In this document: piece by piece, positions 10,327-19,466 of the stretch
Numbering within the stretch: position 1 is the first letter of the stretch
Layout of the letters: every line of letters starts with the position of its first letter
NCBI RefSeq assembly: GCF_036327755.1
Contig: NZ_CP109596.1
Location: 2,542,001 to 2,606,000 of the forward strand
From: Nocardia sp. NBC_01503
GTDB lineage: Bacteria > Actinomycetota > Actinomycetes > Mycobacteriales > Mycobacteriaceae
Reading direction: 5' to 3'
DNA: 64,000 nt
Position numbers and translations under genes: made by a program
The notes under the pieces: generated by a model
Seen by the model: the letters and a program-made list of their open reading frames with translations, nothing else
Database searches by the model: none
Told to the model about the DNA's origin: nothing

Positions 10327-10361
10327 GATTGTTGTGAGCGAGCGCGAGCGCGACCACAATC
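10327..10361. promoter_or_regulatory. Inverted repeat in the divergent LmeA-like/pxpA promoter region
   Basis: GATTGT (10327-10332) and ACAATC (10356-10361) are perfect inverted arms separated by 23 bases filled with a GAGCGAGCGCGAGCG run. The right arm ends five bases before the pxpA ATG. It could be an operator; there is no regulator gene beside it. Confidence 0.25.
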
Positions 10362-10366
10362 GGGGC

Positions 10367-11119
10367 ATGACCGTCGACCTGAACAGCGACCTGGGTGAGG
10401 GCTTCGGCGCCTATGACATGGGTGATGACGCCGCCATGCTGGACGTGGTCACCAGCGCGAACATCGCCTGCGGGTTCCACGCCGGGGACCCGTCGATCAT
10501 GCGCCGCACCTGCGCACTGGCCGTCGAGAAGGGGGTACGCATCGGCGCGCACATCAGCTACCGCGATCTGCCCGGTTTCGGCCGTCGCGCCATGGCGGTC
10601 GCCCCGGAGGAACTCCGGGATGAGACGCTCTACCAACTCGGCAGTCTGGAAGCCTTCGCCCGCGCGGCCGGTGATCGCATTCGCTATGTGAAGCCGCACG
10701 GTGCGCTGTACCACGCCGCCGCGGCGGATCCGGAGCTCGCGAACGCCATTGTCGCCGCCATGCGCGAATTCGATTCGGCCCTTGCCCTCCTCGGTCCGGC
10801 GGGCACCGAAATGGAGATGGCCGCCCACGCGGCCGGAACCCCCTTCCTGGGTGAGGGTTTCGCCGATCGCGCCTACACGCCGGAGGGCCTGCTCGCCCCG
10901 CGCGGTCTGCCCGGCGCGGTGCTGGCCCCGGATGAGGCGGTGGCCCAGGCGCTTTCGATCGCCCGCGATGGGAAGGCGGTCACCGTGGCGGACGGCACGG
11001 TGACTGTCTCGGCCGCCAGCATCTGTGTGCACGGCGACTCTCCCGCCGCTGTGGAGATGGCGCGTCGTATCCGTGCGGCGCTCGACGAGGCCGCGATTCC
11101 CGTGCGCCCCTTCGTCTGA
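10367..11119 (+). CDS. pxpA: 5-oxoprolinase subunit A (LamB/YcsF family)
   Basis: 250 residues. With PxpB and PxpC it forms the bacterial ATP-dependent 5-oxoprolinase that opens 5-oxoproline to glutamate. Diagnostic motifs: VDLNSDLGEGFG at the N-terminus, ANIACGFHAGDP, GAHISYRDLPGFGR, YVKPHGALYH, FADRAYTPEGLLAPR and a C-terminal CVHGDSP. The ATG is chosen because the conserved VDLN begins immediately after it. The full set pxpA-pxpB-pxpC follows on the same strand. Confidence 0.93.
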   Translation: MTVDLNSDLGEGFGAYDMGDDAAMLDVVTSANIACGFHAGDPSIMRRTCALAVEKGVRIGAHISYRDLPGFGRRAMAVAPEELRDETLYQLGSLEAFARAAGDRIRYVKPHGALYHAAAADPELANAIVAAMREFDSALALLGPAGTEMEMAAHAAGTPFLGEGFADRAYTPEGLLAPRGLPGAVLAPDEAVAQALSIARDGKAVTVADGTVTVSAASICVHGDSPAAVEMARRIRAALDEAAIPVRPFV

Positions 11120-11340
11120 TGGCTGTGTCATGAGCTTCGCAGCCCGCTTCCTCCGAGATAACGCGGTCCCGCCTACATCCCCGTCGTGGATCGGGTATGC
11201 CCGAGGGGGTGCGAGCTTCGCCGAGCGACGGTCGCATACCCCGCGAACTGCGGCCCGGCGCGCGGGCGGGTGCGATGTGAGTGGTGCGAACGATTTGGTG
11301 TGGCACCGAACGCTGCCGCGCCATGGACGGGTGATTTGCC

Positions 11341-12051
11341 ATGGGTGGTGAAATCCGCGCGGCGGGAGACCGTGCGCTGCTGGTGATTCCGCCCGTGCGC
11401 ACCATGGTGGTCGAACTGGTGGCGGCGCTGCGATCGCGTCCCGAAGGGGTGGTGGATGTGCTGCCCGCCGCGGAGACGGTACTGGTCACCCTGTCCGCAC
11501 CGGGCGCCGTCGAATCCGTGCGGAAGCAGCTGAATATGCTGCTGGCGCAACTGGAATCGGAGGCCCGGGTGGCGGTTGGCGGCCGCGCGCTGCCGGGGTG
11601 GCAGCCGAACAGGACCGATCGTTCGGAACAGTCGCTGGGCGGCAATGGTTTTCACGATGAGCCGGTGCGCATCCCGGTCCGCTACGACGGCGCGGACCTC
11701 GCCGAGGTGGCGCGGCTGCTCGGCCTGACGCCGGCCGAGGTGATCGCGCAGCACACCGCCGCTGTATGGCGTTGCGCCTTCGTGGGTTTCGCGCCCGGCT
11801 TCGGTTATCTGGAATCTTCGGACGGCCGCCTCACCGTCCCGCGCCGCCGGGAATCCCGTGCCGCGATTCCACCCGGAGCGGTGGCGCTGGCGGGTGGCTA
11901 CTCCGCCGTCTATCCGCGCCGCAGCCCGGGTGGCTGGCGGTTGATCGGCACCACCGACGCACCGCTCTGGGATGTGGATCGCGATCCGCCCGCCCTTATC
12001 CGTGCCGCGACCCGGGTCCAATTCATCGATGTGGAGGCGGGTCACGCATGA
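11341..12051 (+). CDS. pxpB: 5-oxoprolinase subunit B (KipI-like)
   Basis: 236 residues, the KipI/carboxyltransferase-domain-1 partner of 5-oxoprolinase. Motifs include GDRALLV near the N-terminus, RIPVRYDGADL, FVGFAPGFGYLE and a C-terminal GGWRLIGTTDAPLWD. A 221-base gap separates it from pxpA; that gap holds GC-rich inverted sequence but no credible gene. It lies 49 bases before pxpC. Confidence 0.92.
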   Translation: MGGEIRAAGDRALLVIPPVRTMVVELVAALRSRPEGVVDVLPAAETVLVTLSAPGAVESVRKQLNMLLAQLESEARVAVGGRALPGWQPNRTDRSEQSLGGNGFHDEPVRIPVRYDGADLAEVARLLGLTPAEVIAQHTAAVWRCAFVGFAPGFGYLESSDGRLTVPRRRESRAAIPPGAVALAGGYSAVYPRRSPGGWRLIGTTDAPLWDVDRDPPALIRAATRVQFIDVEAGHA

Positions 12052-12100
12052 AGCCCATCGGTATCCACCGCGTAGTCGACGGTCGAAGGGCTGGTCGCCG

Positions 12101-12955
12101 ATGATCCGCGTCGAGCGAGTGGGTCCGCTGGCGACGATTCAGGATCTGGGTCGGCCCGGTTGGTTCGATTCCGGCGTCGGCATCGCGGGCGCGGCCGATC
12201 GCGCTTCGTTGCGTCTGGCCAATCGCCTGGTCGGGAATTCCGAGCGGGCGGCCGCGATCGAGGTGCTGCTGGGCGGGCTGGAACTGCTGGCCGAGCGGCA
12301 TCTCACCGTCGCCGTGACCGGTGCCGCCGTTCCCATCTCGGTCGACGGTCGTTCGATGGGTTCGGCGAGCGTGCTGGAGGTCGAAGAGGGACAACGGCTT
12401 CGGCTGGGCATCGCTTCGACCGGTTTGCGGAGTTATGTCGCGGTGCGCGGTGGTATCGCGGTGCCCGCGGTGCTCGGCTCCCGTAGTCGCGACACGCTGT
12501 CGGGGATCGGCCCGGACCCGGTGCGCGCCGGCGATCTACTGCCGGTCGGCCCGCCGCCGCGCGAATATCCGATCGTCGATGTGGCTCCGGTGCCACCGCC
12601 GTATGCCGGTCGGCTCACCGTGCACGTGGTACCCGGTCCGCGCGACGACTGGTTCCACCGTGCCACAGCGCTTTTCGAGGGTGAGTGGACGGTGTCCTCG
12701 GAGACCGATCGGATCGGTGCGCGCTTGGATCGTCGGCATGGACCGAGCCTGGACCGCCGCGTATCCGATGAATTGCCCACGGAGGGAATGGTTCTCGGCT
12801 CGATTCAGGTCCCGCCGAGCGGCCGGCCGGTGGTGTTCCTGGCCGATCATCCGATTACCGGCGGCTATCCGGTGATCGGAGTCGTGGTCGATGCGGAGGT
12901 GGATCTGGTGGCGCAGGCACGACCGGGCCAGGCGATCCGCTTCCGCCCCCGCTGA
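12101..12955 (+). CDS. pxpC: 5-oxoprolinase subunit C (KipA-like biotin-dependent-carboxylase-type domain)
   Basis: 284 residues. Starts with the family signature IRVERVGPLATIQDLGRPGW, continues with GAADRASLRLANRLVGN, SYVAVRGGI and ends with DHPITGGYPVIGVV, all typical of carboxyltransferase domain subdomain A and B proteins. The ATG is the first that retains this N-terminus; upstream frame runs into pxpB. It ends 14 bases from the stop of the convergent DUF4185 gene. Confidence 0.93.
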   Translation: MIRVERVGPLATIQDLGRPGWFDSGVGIAGAADRASLRLANRLVGNSERAAAIEVLLGGLELLAERHLTVAVTGAAVPISVDGRSMGSASVLEVEEGQRLRLGIASTGLRSYVAVRGGIAVPAVLGSRSRDTLSGIGPDPVRAGDLLPVGPPPREYPIVDVAPVPPPYAGRLTVHVVPGPRDDWFHRATALFEGEWTVSSETDRIGARLDRRHGPSLDRRVSDELPTEGMVLGSIQVPPSGRPVVFLADHPITGGYPVIGVVVDAEVDLVAQARPGQAIRFRPR

Positions 12956-12969
12956 ACCGAAACCCGTTG

Positions 12970-14553
12970 TCAGTTCTCCTGATCGATCTTCGCGTGCATG
13001 AGGTACACGTTGTAGCTGTTCCACGCCGAGACGGTGAAGTACAGGTCCTTCGCGGTCGACCACGGATGAATGAACCCGCCGTACGCCGTCGGGTAGTCGT
13101 CGGTGTCCACCAGTGCGACCGGTTCGGTCCAGCTGCCCTGCGGTTCGGCGGCGGTGCGCAGCACGATCGCGTGGCGTTGCAGATCCAGGTACACCATCTG
13201 CCACCGCCGGCTGTCCTGGTCGTAATGGATGGAGAGTTCGCTGGCGGTGCCGGAAACCAGTGGGGTGGCGAGTAATTCGTTGGCTCCGTCGGCGGCGGTC
13301 CAGGTGCCGTTGATCCAGTACTGGTAGGCGGTCTTGTTCAATACCTGGTCTTTGGGCACCCGGCCGAGTCCGATGACGCCCACGCGCCCATTGGGTGTGC
13401 CGAACATGTAGACGTAATCGCCCTGCGGCACCATGGTCGCGACCTGGAAGCGGCCGAGCCCGAACAGGTTGTCCCAGCGCGCCCATTGGGATTTGGTCCA
13501 GGTGCGCCCGTTATCGTCGGACCAGGCGATACCGCCGTGGTTGGTCCACCACATGCCCGGAATCTTGCTCCACCGGTTGACCGACATATAGCTCAGGTAC
13601 TGCCGGTCGCCGACCGCGAAGCCGGAGGTGGGGATGGTGGTGACCTCGTAGTTCCGGATCTTGCGGCTGTTCAGGATCTCGGTGGCGTGGCAGCGGGTGT
13701 CCTGGACGAAGTTGTCCAGCAGCAGGCCCTGCGACAGGTCGCGATTGCTGCTGTAGGCGATGGTGTTGCTGCGCCAGTCCTGTTCGCCGGTGCCCGCGCC
13801 GATGGGTTCCCAGCCCTTGCCGAAGGTGTCGCCGAAGACGACGGCGACCTGGCCGGGCTGGTTCTCCCACATCAGGCCGAGGTCGGTGCCGTCGACGCCC
13901 CAGCGCATATCGGTGCGATTGACCGAGCCGTGCCCGGTGACCTGGTTGACCAAATCGACCGATTCCACCTTGGGCAGCGCGATCGGCGGCACGGTGGGCG
14001 CGGCGGCGGGTGGCTGCACATCGGCGGCGGGCAGCGGTTGCGGTTCGGGCGGTTCACCGCCGGGGACCGGGATCGGAATGGGTTCGGTCTCGGGCAGCAA
14101 TTCGATCTTGGGCAGCGACAGTGCGCCGTCCCCGGAGCTGGTGCTGCTCGGTGCGGCGGTGGTGGTGGCGGGCGCGCCGGTCGGGTTGCCCTCCGGCGGC
14201 GGGGCTTCCAGCGTGGGCTTGGGATTGTCCCGCACGTCCGGGCAGGGCGCCGCGCACGGATCCTCGGGCAGCGTGACGGGATCGATCCGGGTGGTGTCCG
14301 GCTTCGGGCCGGGTACCTCGACGGTGGTGATCCGCGGTACCGGCACCTGGATGCGAATCGTCGGATCGGGTTGCGGTGCACCACCATCGGGATTGGACTG
14401 CCGCTGCAACGGATCGAAACCTGTTTCGCCGCAGCTGTTCACCGGCGGCGGTTGCCAGGCCGGGACAGCGGAGGCGGGCGCGGCGGGCAACATGATCGCG
14501 CCGATGGCGAGGACGCCGGACAGGATCAGGCCGTCGGTGGTGCGGAATCCCAT
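12970..14553 (-). CDS. Secreted DUF4185 domain protein
   Basis: 527 residues. Signal peptide about 1-29 (hydrophobic stretch ending APASAVP). Residues 30-210 form a long Pro-rich spacer with TTTAAPSST. The C-terminal 310 residues are a DUF4185 beta-propeller-like domain with VVFGDTFG, RSNTIAYSS, YMFGTPNG and a closing GGFIHPW. Members are exported and sometimes annotated as glycosyl hydrolase-like; no reaction is established. It overlaps the MFS gene upstream by 28 bases, so the two are probably translated together. Confidence 0.82.
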   Translation of the reverse strand: MGFRTTDGLILSGVLAIGAIMLPAAPASAVPAWQPPPVNSCGETGFDPLQRQSNPDGGAPQPDPTIRIQVPVPRITTVEVPGPKPDTTRIDPVTLPEDPCAAPCPDVRDNPKPTLEAPPPEGNPTGAPATTTAAPSSTSSGDGALSLPKIELLPETEPIPIPVPGGEPPEPQPLPAADVQPPAAAPTVPPIALPKVESVDLVNQVTGHGSVNRTDMRWGVDGTDLGLMWENQPGQVAVVFGDTFGKGWEPIGAGTGEQDWRSNTIAYSSNRDLSQGLLLDNFVQDTRCHATEILNSRKIRNYEVTTIPTSGFAVGDRQYLSYMSVNRWSKIPGMWWTNHGGIAWSDDNGRTWTKSQWARWDNLFGLGRFQVATMVPQGDYVYMFGTPNGRVGVIGLGRVPKDQVLNKTAYQYWINGTWTAADGANELLATPLVSGTASELSIHYDQDSRRWQMVYLDLQRHAIVLRTAAEPQGSWTEPVALVDTDDYPTAYGGFIHPWSTAKDLYFTVSAWNSYNVYLMHAKIDQEN

Positions 14554-15992
14554 ATGTCTCCCGGTTTCGATCGAGCCGATATTAGCGCGATGGCGGCAAT
14601 GCCAGCGCAGTACACACCGGCGGCCGCGATCACCACCGCCGGTGAGCGTCCGTCGGCCGGAATCCACAGTGCGGTCCCGGCCAGCGCGCCCACGTAGGTG
14701 ATGTTGAAGACGGTGTCCTGCAGGGCGAATACCTGGCCGCGGTGCAGATCGTCGATATCGATCTGCATGGCCGCGTCGCCGGTGAGCTTGATGATCTGCC
14801 CGGCCAGTCCGAGCAGGAATGCCGCCGCCAGCAGGCAGAGTTCGGCGCGTCGCTCCCCGGTGCCGTTCGCGATGGTGATGGGCGTGACGAGCGTCAACTG
14901 CACCACGATGGCGGTGAGCAGTCCGGCCACGACGGTGCGTGAGCGGCCCAGGCGCGGAATGAGAATGGGCGCGATCACCGCGGCCGCGAGCATCCCTGCC
15001 CCGGTGGCGGTGATGGCGGCGCTGAATTTTGCGATGTGATGCCCGCCCCCGCCGGTCCCGCTCGTCGCGGAGCCGCGCCGCAGCACCAGCACCATGAGCA
15101 GTGTGTCGGCGCCGAAGACGGCCCGATGCGCGGCGATGCCGATCATGGCGGTGGTGACCTCGCGCGAATGCCATGCGGCCGTGGCACCGGATCGCAATCC
15201 CGCCGCTATGGCCCGCAGCGAGCTTTGGGGCTGTGTCCCGACGCTGCGCGCCGCGGGTCCGCCGGGGTCGGGTGCGGGCTCGTCCGGATCGGGTCCGAGT
15301 GTGTGCCTGCGGAATCCGGCCGCTGACAGCGCGCCCACGACCGATCCGGCGGCGCTGAGCGCGACCGCCACCGCCGAGGCGGTGTCGCCCGCGCCGAGGA
15401 CGGCGATGATGCCGAAGGAAATGCCCGCGCCGAGGATCGCGCAGCCCGAGGCCACGGTCGCCAGGATCGAATTGGTGGCTACCAGCCGCTGCTGGGCGAG
15501 CACCCGTGGCAATGACGCCGACACACCAGCGCCGACGAACCGCGACACGCCCACCACGGAGAGCGCGAGCAACAGGAGTGTCGTCTCGCGCACCCCGGCG
15601 AGCAGGCTCGCCGCTGTCACGCCGATCAGCAAACCGCGCAGCATGTTCGCGATGAGCAGGACCGTGCGCCGGTCCCAGCGGTCCAGCAGCGCGCCCGCGT
15701 ACGGTCCGATGATCGAGTACGGCAGCAGCAGTGCGGCGAAGCCGCCGGCGATGGCCAGCGGATCGGTTTCGCGCTCCGGATTGAACAGGATCGCCCCGGA
15801 GAGCGCGGCCTGGAACATGCCGTCGCCGAACTGTCCGGCCAATCGCACGGTGGCGAGTCGCAGCGCGCCCGGACTCTCGCGTACCGCGGTGCGCAACCCG
15901 TTCAGCCCATACCGCATGCCATCCAGCTTGTGCCGTCCGCGCTCCGGTGTGTTCCCCGCTGTGGCAATCGGTTCGATCCCGGGTTCGCTCAC
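14526..15992 (-). CDS. MFS transporter (exporter type)
   Basis: 488 residues with about twelve hydrophobic helices. The cytoplasmic loop after helix 2 reads GALLDRWDRRTVLLIANMLR, the conserved G-x-L-x-D-R-x-x-R-R motif A. It resembles the EntS/MFS_3 group of drug or siderophore exporters. The GTG start overlaps the stop of the upstream NUDIX gene as GTGA, and its end overlaps the DUF4185 gene, making a three-gene minus-strand operon. Substrate unknown. Confidence 0.82.
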   Translation of the reverse strand: MSEPGIEPIATAGNTPERGRHKLDGMRYGLNGLRTAVRESPGALRLATVRLAGQFGDGMFQAALSGAILFNPERETDPLAIAGGFAALLLPYSIIGPYAGALLDRWDRRTVLLIANMLRGLLIGVTAASLLAGVRETTLLLLALSVVGVSRFVGAGVSASLPRVLAQQRLVATNSILATVASGCAILGAGISFGIIAVLGAGDTASAVAVALSAAGSVVGALSAAGFRRHTLGPDPDEPAPDPGGPAARSVGTQPQSSLRAIAAGLRSGATAAWHSREVTTAMIGIAAHRAVFGADTLLMVLVLRRGSATSGTGGGGHHIAKFSAAITATGAGMLAAAVIAPILIPRLGRSRTVVAGLLTAIVVQLTLVTPITIANGTGERRAELCLLAAAFLLGLAGQIIKLTGDAAMQIDIDDLHRGQVFALQDTVFNITYVGALAGTALWIPADGRSPAVVIAAAGVYCAGIAAIALISARSKPGDIWDSAPPTA

Positions 15993-16459
15993 CTGGCGGG
16001 GTGGGTGGTGACGAGTGCGAATACGGCCGCTCGCATATCGTCCGCCATGGGTAGGTTGTCCAGACTATCGGCGTCGATCCACTGGAATTGATCGTGTTCG
16101 CCGGGCGCCAGCATGACCTCTCCCGCTTCGGCTTCGACTACGAAGCTGTATTTGCGTACTCGTGATTTGGTGCGGGTGGCGTAGTCGAATCCGCCGAGTA
16201 CATCGGTGATGCGCAGTACGCGCAGTCCGGTCTCCTCGAAGAGTTCGCGCTCCACGCATTGCGCGAAGCTCTCCCCCGATTCCACTCCGCCGCCCGGAAG
16301 TTCATACATCCCCCCGTGACAATCATCGGCAACACGCCGTACGACCAGGAGTTTTCCCCCACGGAAAACGGCCACACCCACGACGAAGTGGGTGATCCCC
16401 TCGCTGTTGGCCTGCTGCCGGAGTTCGCGTTCGATGCCCGCGAGTACGTCGGGTCGCAT
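15989..16459 (-). CDS. NUDIX hydrolase
   Basis: 156 residues with a complete NUDIX box GGVESGESFAQCVERELFEE (TGL follows), in a fold beginning VVGVAVFRGGKLLVV. The ATG is chosen because GGAGGGAG lies about 9-16 bases upstream; the open frame extends further but has no better start. First gene of the operon with the MFS and DUF4185 genes. The substrate cannot be deduced. Confidence 0.85.
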   Translation of the reverse strand: MRPDVLAGIERELRQQANSEGITHFVVGVAVFRGGKLLVVRRVADDCHGGMYELPGGGVESGESFAQCVERELFEETGLRVLRITDVLGGFDYATRTKSRVRKYSFVVEAEAGEVMLAPGEHDQFQWIDADSLDNLPMADDMRAAVFALVTTHPAR

Positions 16460-16683
16460 CCCTTGCTCTCCCTCCGGTTTCACTTGCGGCACATCATGAT
16501 ACGGTCGCCGACCGCACCCCGTCGGCAGGGTGTGAACAATAGCGCCCTGCTGTCCTGCCTGGTAGGCGGCGTACGGATGGCGCGGCACGCAAGTTAACAT
16601 TTAACCCGGAGTTCAGCCCGGGGCGCCGAATGTGCCCCTACCCTGGATTCTGATCGGTGCACGCCGGTGAGAGGAGTAGGGCG

Positions 16684-17463
16684 GTGTCCACGCTCACGAC
16701 ACCACACATCGATGTCCATCGTGGCGGCGACCGCATGAAAACTCGTGTGGCGTGGCTGGATTCGAAGCATTCGTTCTCGTTCGGGGAACATTACGATCCC
16801 GAGAACACCCATCATGGGCTTTTGCTGGTGAACAACGAGGACATCGTGTTGCCGGGTGAGGGGTTCGAGACTCATCCCCACCGCGATATGGAAATCGTCA
16901 CCTGGGTGCTCAGCGGCAGCCTGGTACATCAGGATTCGCTGGGTCATAACGGCGTGATCTATCCGGGCCTGGCGCAGCGGATGAGCGCGGGTTCGGGGAT
17001 TCTGCATTCGGAGAAGAACGATTCGTGGCGGATCAGTACCGCGCCCGCACACGAGGAACCGGTGCATTTCGTCCAGATGTGGGTGGTGCCGGATGAACCC
17101 GGTCTGAATCCGGGTTATCAGCAGCTCGAGGTCGACGACGAGTTGGCGCGCGGCGCACTGGTGACGGTCGCGTCGGGCCTGCCCAGATACCGCGATCGCA
17201 CGGCCATCGCCATCGGCAGCAGTCATTCGGCCCTGCACGTGGCCCGGATGCCGGGTGCGGCGGAGTCGCCGGAGGTTCGACTACCGGAGTCGCCCTATCT
17301 GCACCTGTTCGTCGCGCGCGGTGAGGTGGAGTTGGAGGGGGTCGGCACGCTCTACGAGGGTGATGCCGTGCGGATGGCGCGCAGTGGCGGTCAACGGGTG
17401 ACCGCGAACCTGCCGTCGGAGATCCTGGTGTGGGAGATGCATGCGCGCCTCGGCGGGCAATAG
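16684..17463 (+). CDS. Pirin family protein
   Basis: 259 residues. Bicupin with the metal-binding signature near residues 70-80, FETHPHRDMEIVTWVLSG, followed by HQDSLGH and QRMSAGSGILHSE, the classical pirin motifs. Some pirins are quercetinases, others redox sensors; this one cannot be assigned. GTG start with GAGGAG seven bases upstream. Transcribed away from the NUDIX gene; the 224-base gap between the two starts holds no gene. Confidence 0.9.
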   Translation: MSTLTTPHIDVHRGGDRMKTRVAWLDSKHSFSFGEHYDPENTHHGLLLVNNEDIVLPGEGFETHPHRDMEIVTWVLSGSLVHQDSLGHNGVIYPGLAQRMSAGSGILHSEKNDSWRISTAPAHEEPVHFVQMWVVPDEPGLNPGYQQLEVDDELARGALVTVASGLPRYRDRTAIAIGSSHSALHVARMPGAAESPEVRLPESPYLHLFVARGEVELEGVGTLYEGDAVRMARSGGQRVTANLPSEILVWEMHARLGGQ

Positions 17464-17530
17464 CATGCGTTAACGCCTGCTCACAGCGTTGGCGATACCG
17501 GGAGCAGCACCCGACGGAAGGACGACGCCC

Positions 17531-18034
17531 ATGTCGCAGTACCCGCCCCCCGGTAATTACGGCGAGTACCCCGCGCCCCCGCCTGGCGGTTATCCGCCGC
17601 CCGGTGGTCAGCCGCCGCAGCAGTATTGGCAGGAGTCGCCCAAGGGCAAGGGCCTGGCGGTGACCGCGCTGGTGCTCGGCATCCTCGCGGTGCTGCTGGA
17701 TTTCACCATCATTCTCACCATCGTCGGTGTCTTCTTCGGTCTGCTCGCGGCGATCTTCGGCCTGATCGCGATGCTGAAGGCGCGTCGCGGTACGGCGGGT
17801 GGCTTCGGTATGGCGGTGGCCGGTCTGATCCTGGGCGTATTGAGCCTGATCGGCGGCATCGTGATCGGCATTTTCGTGTGGATCGTGTTCAAGGACAACG
17901 GCGGTGACGATCTGGTGGACTGCATCAGCAAGGCCGGTGGTGATCAGACCAAGGTGCAGCAGTGCCAGGACCAGTTCAGGGACAACCTGGAGAACAAGTT
18001 GAGCATTACGCTGACGCCCGCGCCGACCCCCTGA
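17531..18034 (+). CDS. Small DUF4190-type membrane protein
   Basis: 167 residues. The first 40 are Pro/Gly/Tyr-rich (YPPPGGQPPQQYW), then two long hydrophobic segments, about 42-85 and 97-122, joined by ARRGTAGGFGMAVAGLILG, the DUF4190 pattern. A short C-terminal extracytoplasmic tail with two cysteines follows. An AAGGA site precedes the ATG. Function unknown; it is convergent with the next gene. Confidence 0.75.
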   Translation: MSQYPPPGNYGEYPAPPPGGYPPPGGQPPQQYWQESPKGKGLAVTALVLGILAVLLDFTIILTIVGVFFGLLAAIFGLIAMLKARRGTAGGFGMAVAGLILGVLSLIGGIVIGIFVWIVFKDNGGDDLVDCISKAGGDQTKVQQCQDQFRDNLENKLSITLTPAPTP

Positions 18035-18043
18035 CGCGCCCGG

Positions 18044-18517
18044 TCAGTGCTGTACCGGACGGCATTCCCGGGTGGCGCTGACGACTTCTGCGAGCTCGGG
18101 CCGAAAGTCGCTGGCGGGCGGGCAGATCCACGCGCGGTAGCCGCTGTGCTCATCGGCCGGGGAGGGCAGCACGATGTGGCTACCGGGCAGCGCCACCGCC
18201 GCGCAATCCCGGAACAGGTCCGAGAAGAGCGCGCTGTCGAGGTAGGAGTCGTCGGTGGGGCCGGTCAGGAAGGTCCAGCGCCCGGACCGCGGATGACTGA
18301 TGACCGGTCCGCAGCGCTGGCGCGCCAGCAGGTGGTCGCGGACCCGGCGGCCCAGGTCGGCGGGCATGGTGACGGCTCCGACGGAGCCGACCTCCAACAT
18401 GATTCGGCCCAGCGCGAAGTCGACTATCCCGTATAGGCCATGCTCCTTGCGGTAGCGCCGGCAGCGGGCCAGCGCCTCCTGGGTGGCGGTGTACGAGGAC
18501 GGGTCCAGCGCGCTCAT
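18044..18517 (-). CDS. Uncharacterised protein divergent from the XRE regulator
   Basis: 157 residues, no signal peptide or membrane segment. It contains GAVTMPADLGRRVRDHL and PRSGRWTFLTGP, which I recall from uncharacterised actinobacterial proteins next to XRE/DUF397 pairs, but I cannot name a function. AGGAGG lies seven bases before the ATG, a strong ribosome binding site. Its promoter region is shared with the regulator at 18608, which suggests control by it. Confidence 0.7.
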   Translation of the reverse strand: MSALDPSSYTATQEALARCRRYRKEHGLYGIVDFALGRIMLEVGSVGAVTMPADLGRRVRDHLLARQRCGPVISHPRSGRWTFLTGPTDDSYLDSALFSDLFRDCAAVALPGSHIVLPSPADEHSGYRAWICPPASDFRPELAEVVSATRECRPVQH

Positions 18518-18557
18518 TGGCGAACCTCCTGCTACCGACCCTATTCTCCCGCAATCG

Positions 18558-18575
18558 GTATGACAATAGTCACAC
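18558..18575. promoter_or_regulatory. Palindromic candidate operator between divergent genes
   Basis: GTATGACAATAGTCACAC is an imperfect inverted repeat (GTaTGAC against GTCACAC, six of seven pairs) centred in the 90-base divergent gap. The XRE regulator encoded next to it is the natural candidate to bind it. Confidence 0.35.
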
Positions 18576-18607
18576 GCCGGTGAGTTGGGGGCGTAGCATC
18601 AGCAGTC

Positions 18608-19459
18608 ATGGCACCCGTATCACCCACCGTGGCCCGGTGGGAACTGGTACTGCGATTACGGGAGCTGCGCGAGCAGCGCGGCTTCGATTCGGCGACCTTC
18701 GCCAAGCGGGTCGGCTTCACCCCGGCCAACTGGTCCCATGTGGAGAAGGGCCGCAGAGTTCTGACCGCCACCACCATCGGCCCGGTACTGGAGCTGTTGG
18801 AGGTCGATGGTGAGGAGCGGGACGAACTCCTCGAATTGCTCACCGCCAGTAAGGAACGCGGCTGGTGGGCCAAATCCTCGGCGCTGATCGGTTCGGAGCT
18901 ACAGCGCTACTACGGTATGGAGTTCGGTGCGGAGAGCATCCGCAGCTACGACTCGCTGGTCATTCCCGGGTTGCTGCAGACCGAGGAGTACAGCCGGGCG
19001 CTCATCAGTGCCGATGTCATGATCCGCCCGGTGCAGGTGGAGCAGTTGGTGGCGATTCGGATGCGCAGACAGCAACGATTACGCGACGCCGATCGGCCGG
19101 AGCTGACCGCCGTCATCGGCGAGGCCACGCTCATGCAGCAGATCGGCGGCCCGAAAGTCCTTCGGGGACAACTGGAACACCTGGCAACACTCTTGGACGA
19201 ACTGGATTCGGTGACGGTGCGGGTGATTCCGTTCGCCGCCACCCGCGGTGCGATTCTCGGCGGCTCCAGTTTCCATCTACTGGATTTCTCTTCGACGGCG
19301 CTGCATACCTTCGGCTGGGTGGAGAGCGCGGTTTTCGGTGGGGCAGTGGATGATCCGGAGTTGATTCGCGATCTTGATTTCGCATTTGTGCGTGCACTCG
19401 ACCAATCTCTCAGTCGTGCAGAATCTTTGGAATTGATCATGAGTTATTCGCAAGGGTAG
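18608..19459 (+). CDS. XRE-family regulator with DUF5753 domain
   Basis: 283 residues. Residues 10-65 are a helix-turn-helix (LRELREQRGFDSATFAKRVG then WSHVEKGRR). The rest is a DUF5753 domain with the typical RSYDSLVIPGLLQTEEYSRAL equivalent and VRVIPFAATRGA. In Streptomyces such regulators act with DUF397 proteins, as in BldB/WhiJ or Scr1/Scr2-like pairs; here the DUF397 gene follows after seven bases. No clear ribosome binding site; TAGCAT lies eight bases before the ATG, so the transcript may be nearly leaderless. Confidence 0.88.
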   Translation: MAPVSPTVARWELVLRLRELREQRGFDSATFAKRVGFTPANWSHVEKGRRVLTATTIGPVLELLEVDGEERDELLELLTASKERGWWAKSSALIGSELQRYYGMEFGAESIRSYDSLVIPGLLQTEEYSRALISADVMIRPVQVEQLVAIRMRRQQRLRDADRPELTAVIGEATLMQQIGGPKVLRGQLEHLATLLDELDSVTVRVIPFAATRGAILGGSSFHLLDFSSTALHTFGWVESAVFGGAVDDPELIRDLDFAFVRALDQSLSRAESLELIMSYSQG

Positions 19460-19466
19460 GAGACAC

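Noticed and set aside
11120..11340. Small gene between pxpA and pxpB
   Set aside because: No start with a ribosome binding site and no conserved-looking peptide in the 221 bases.
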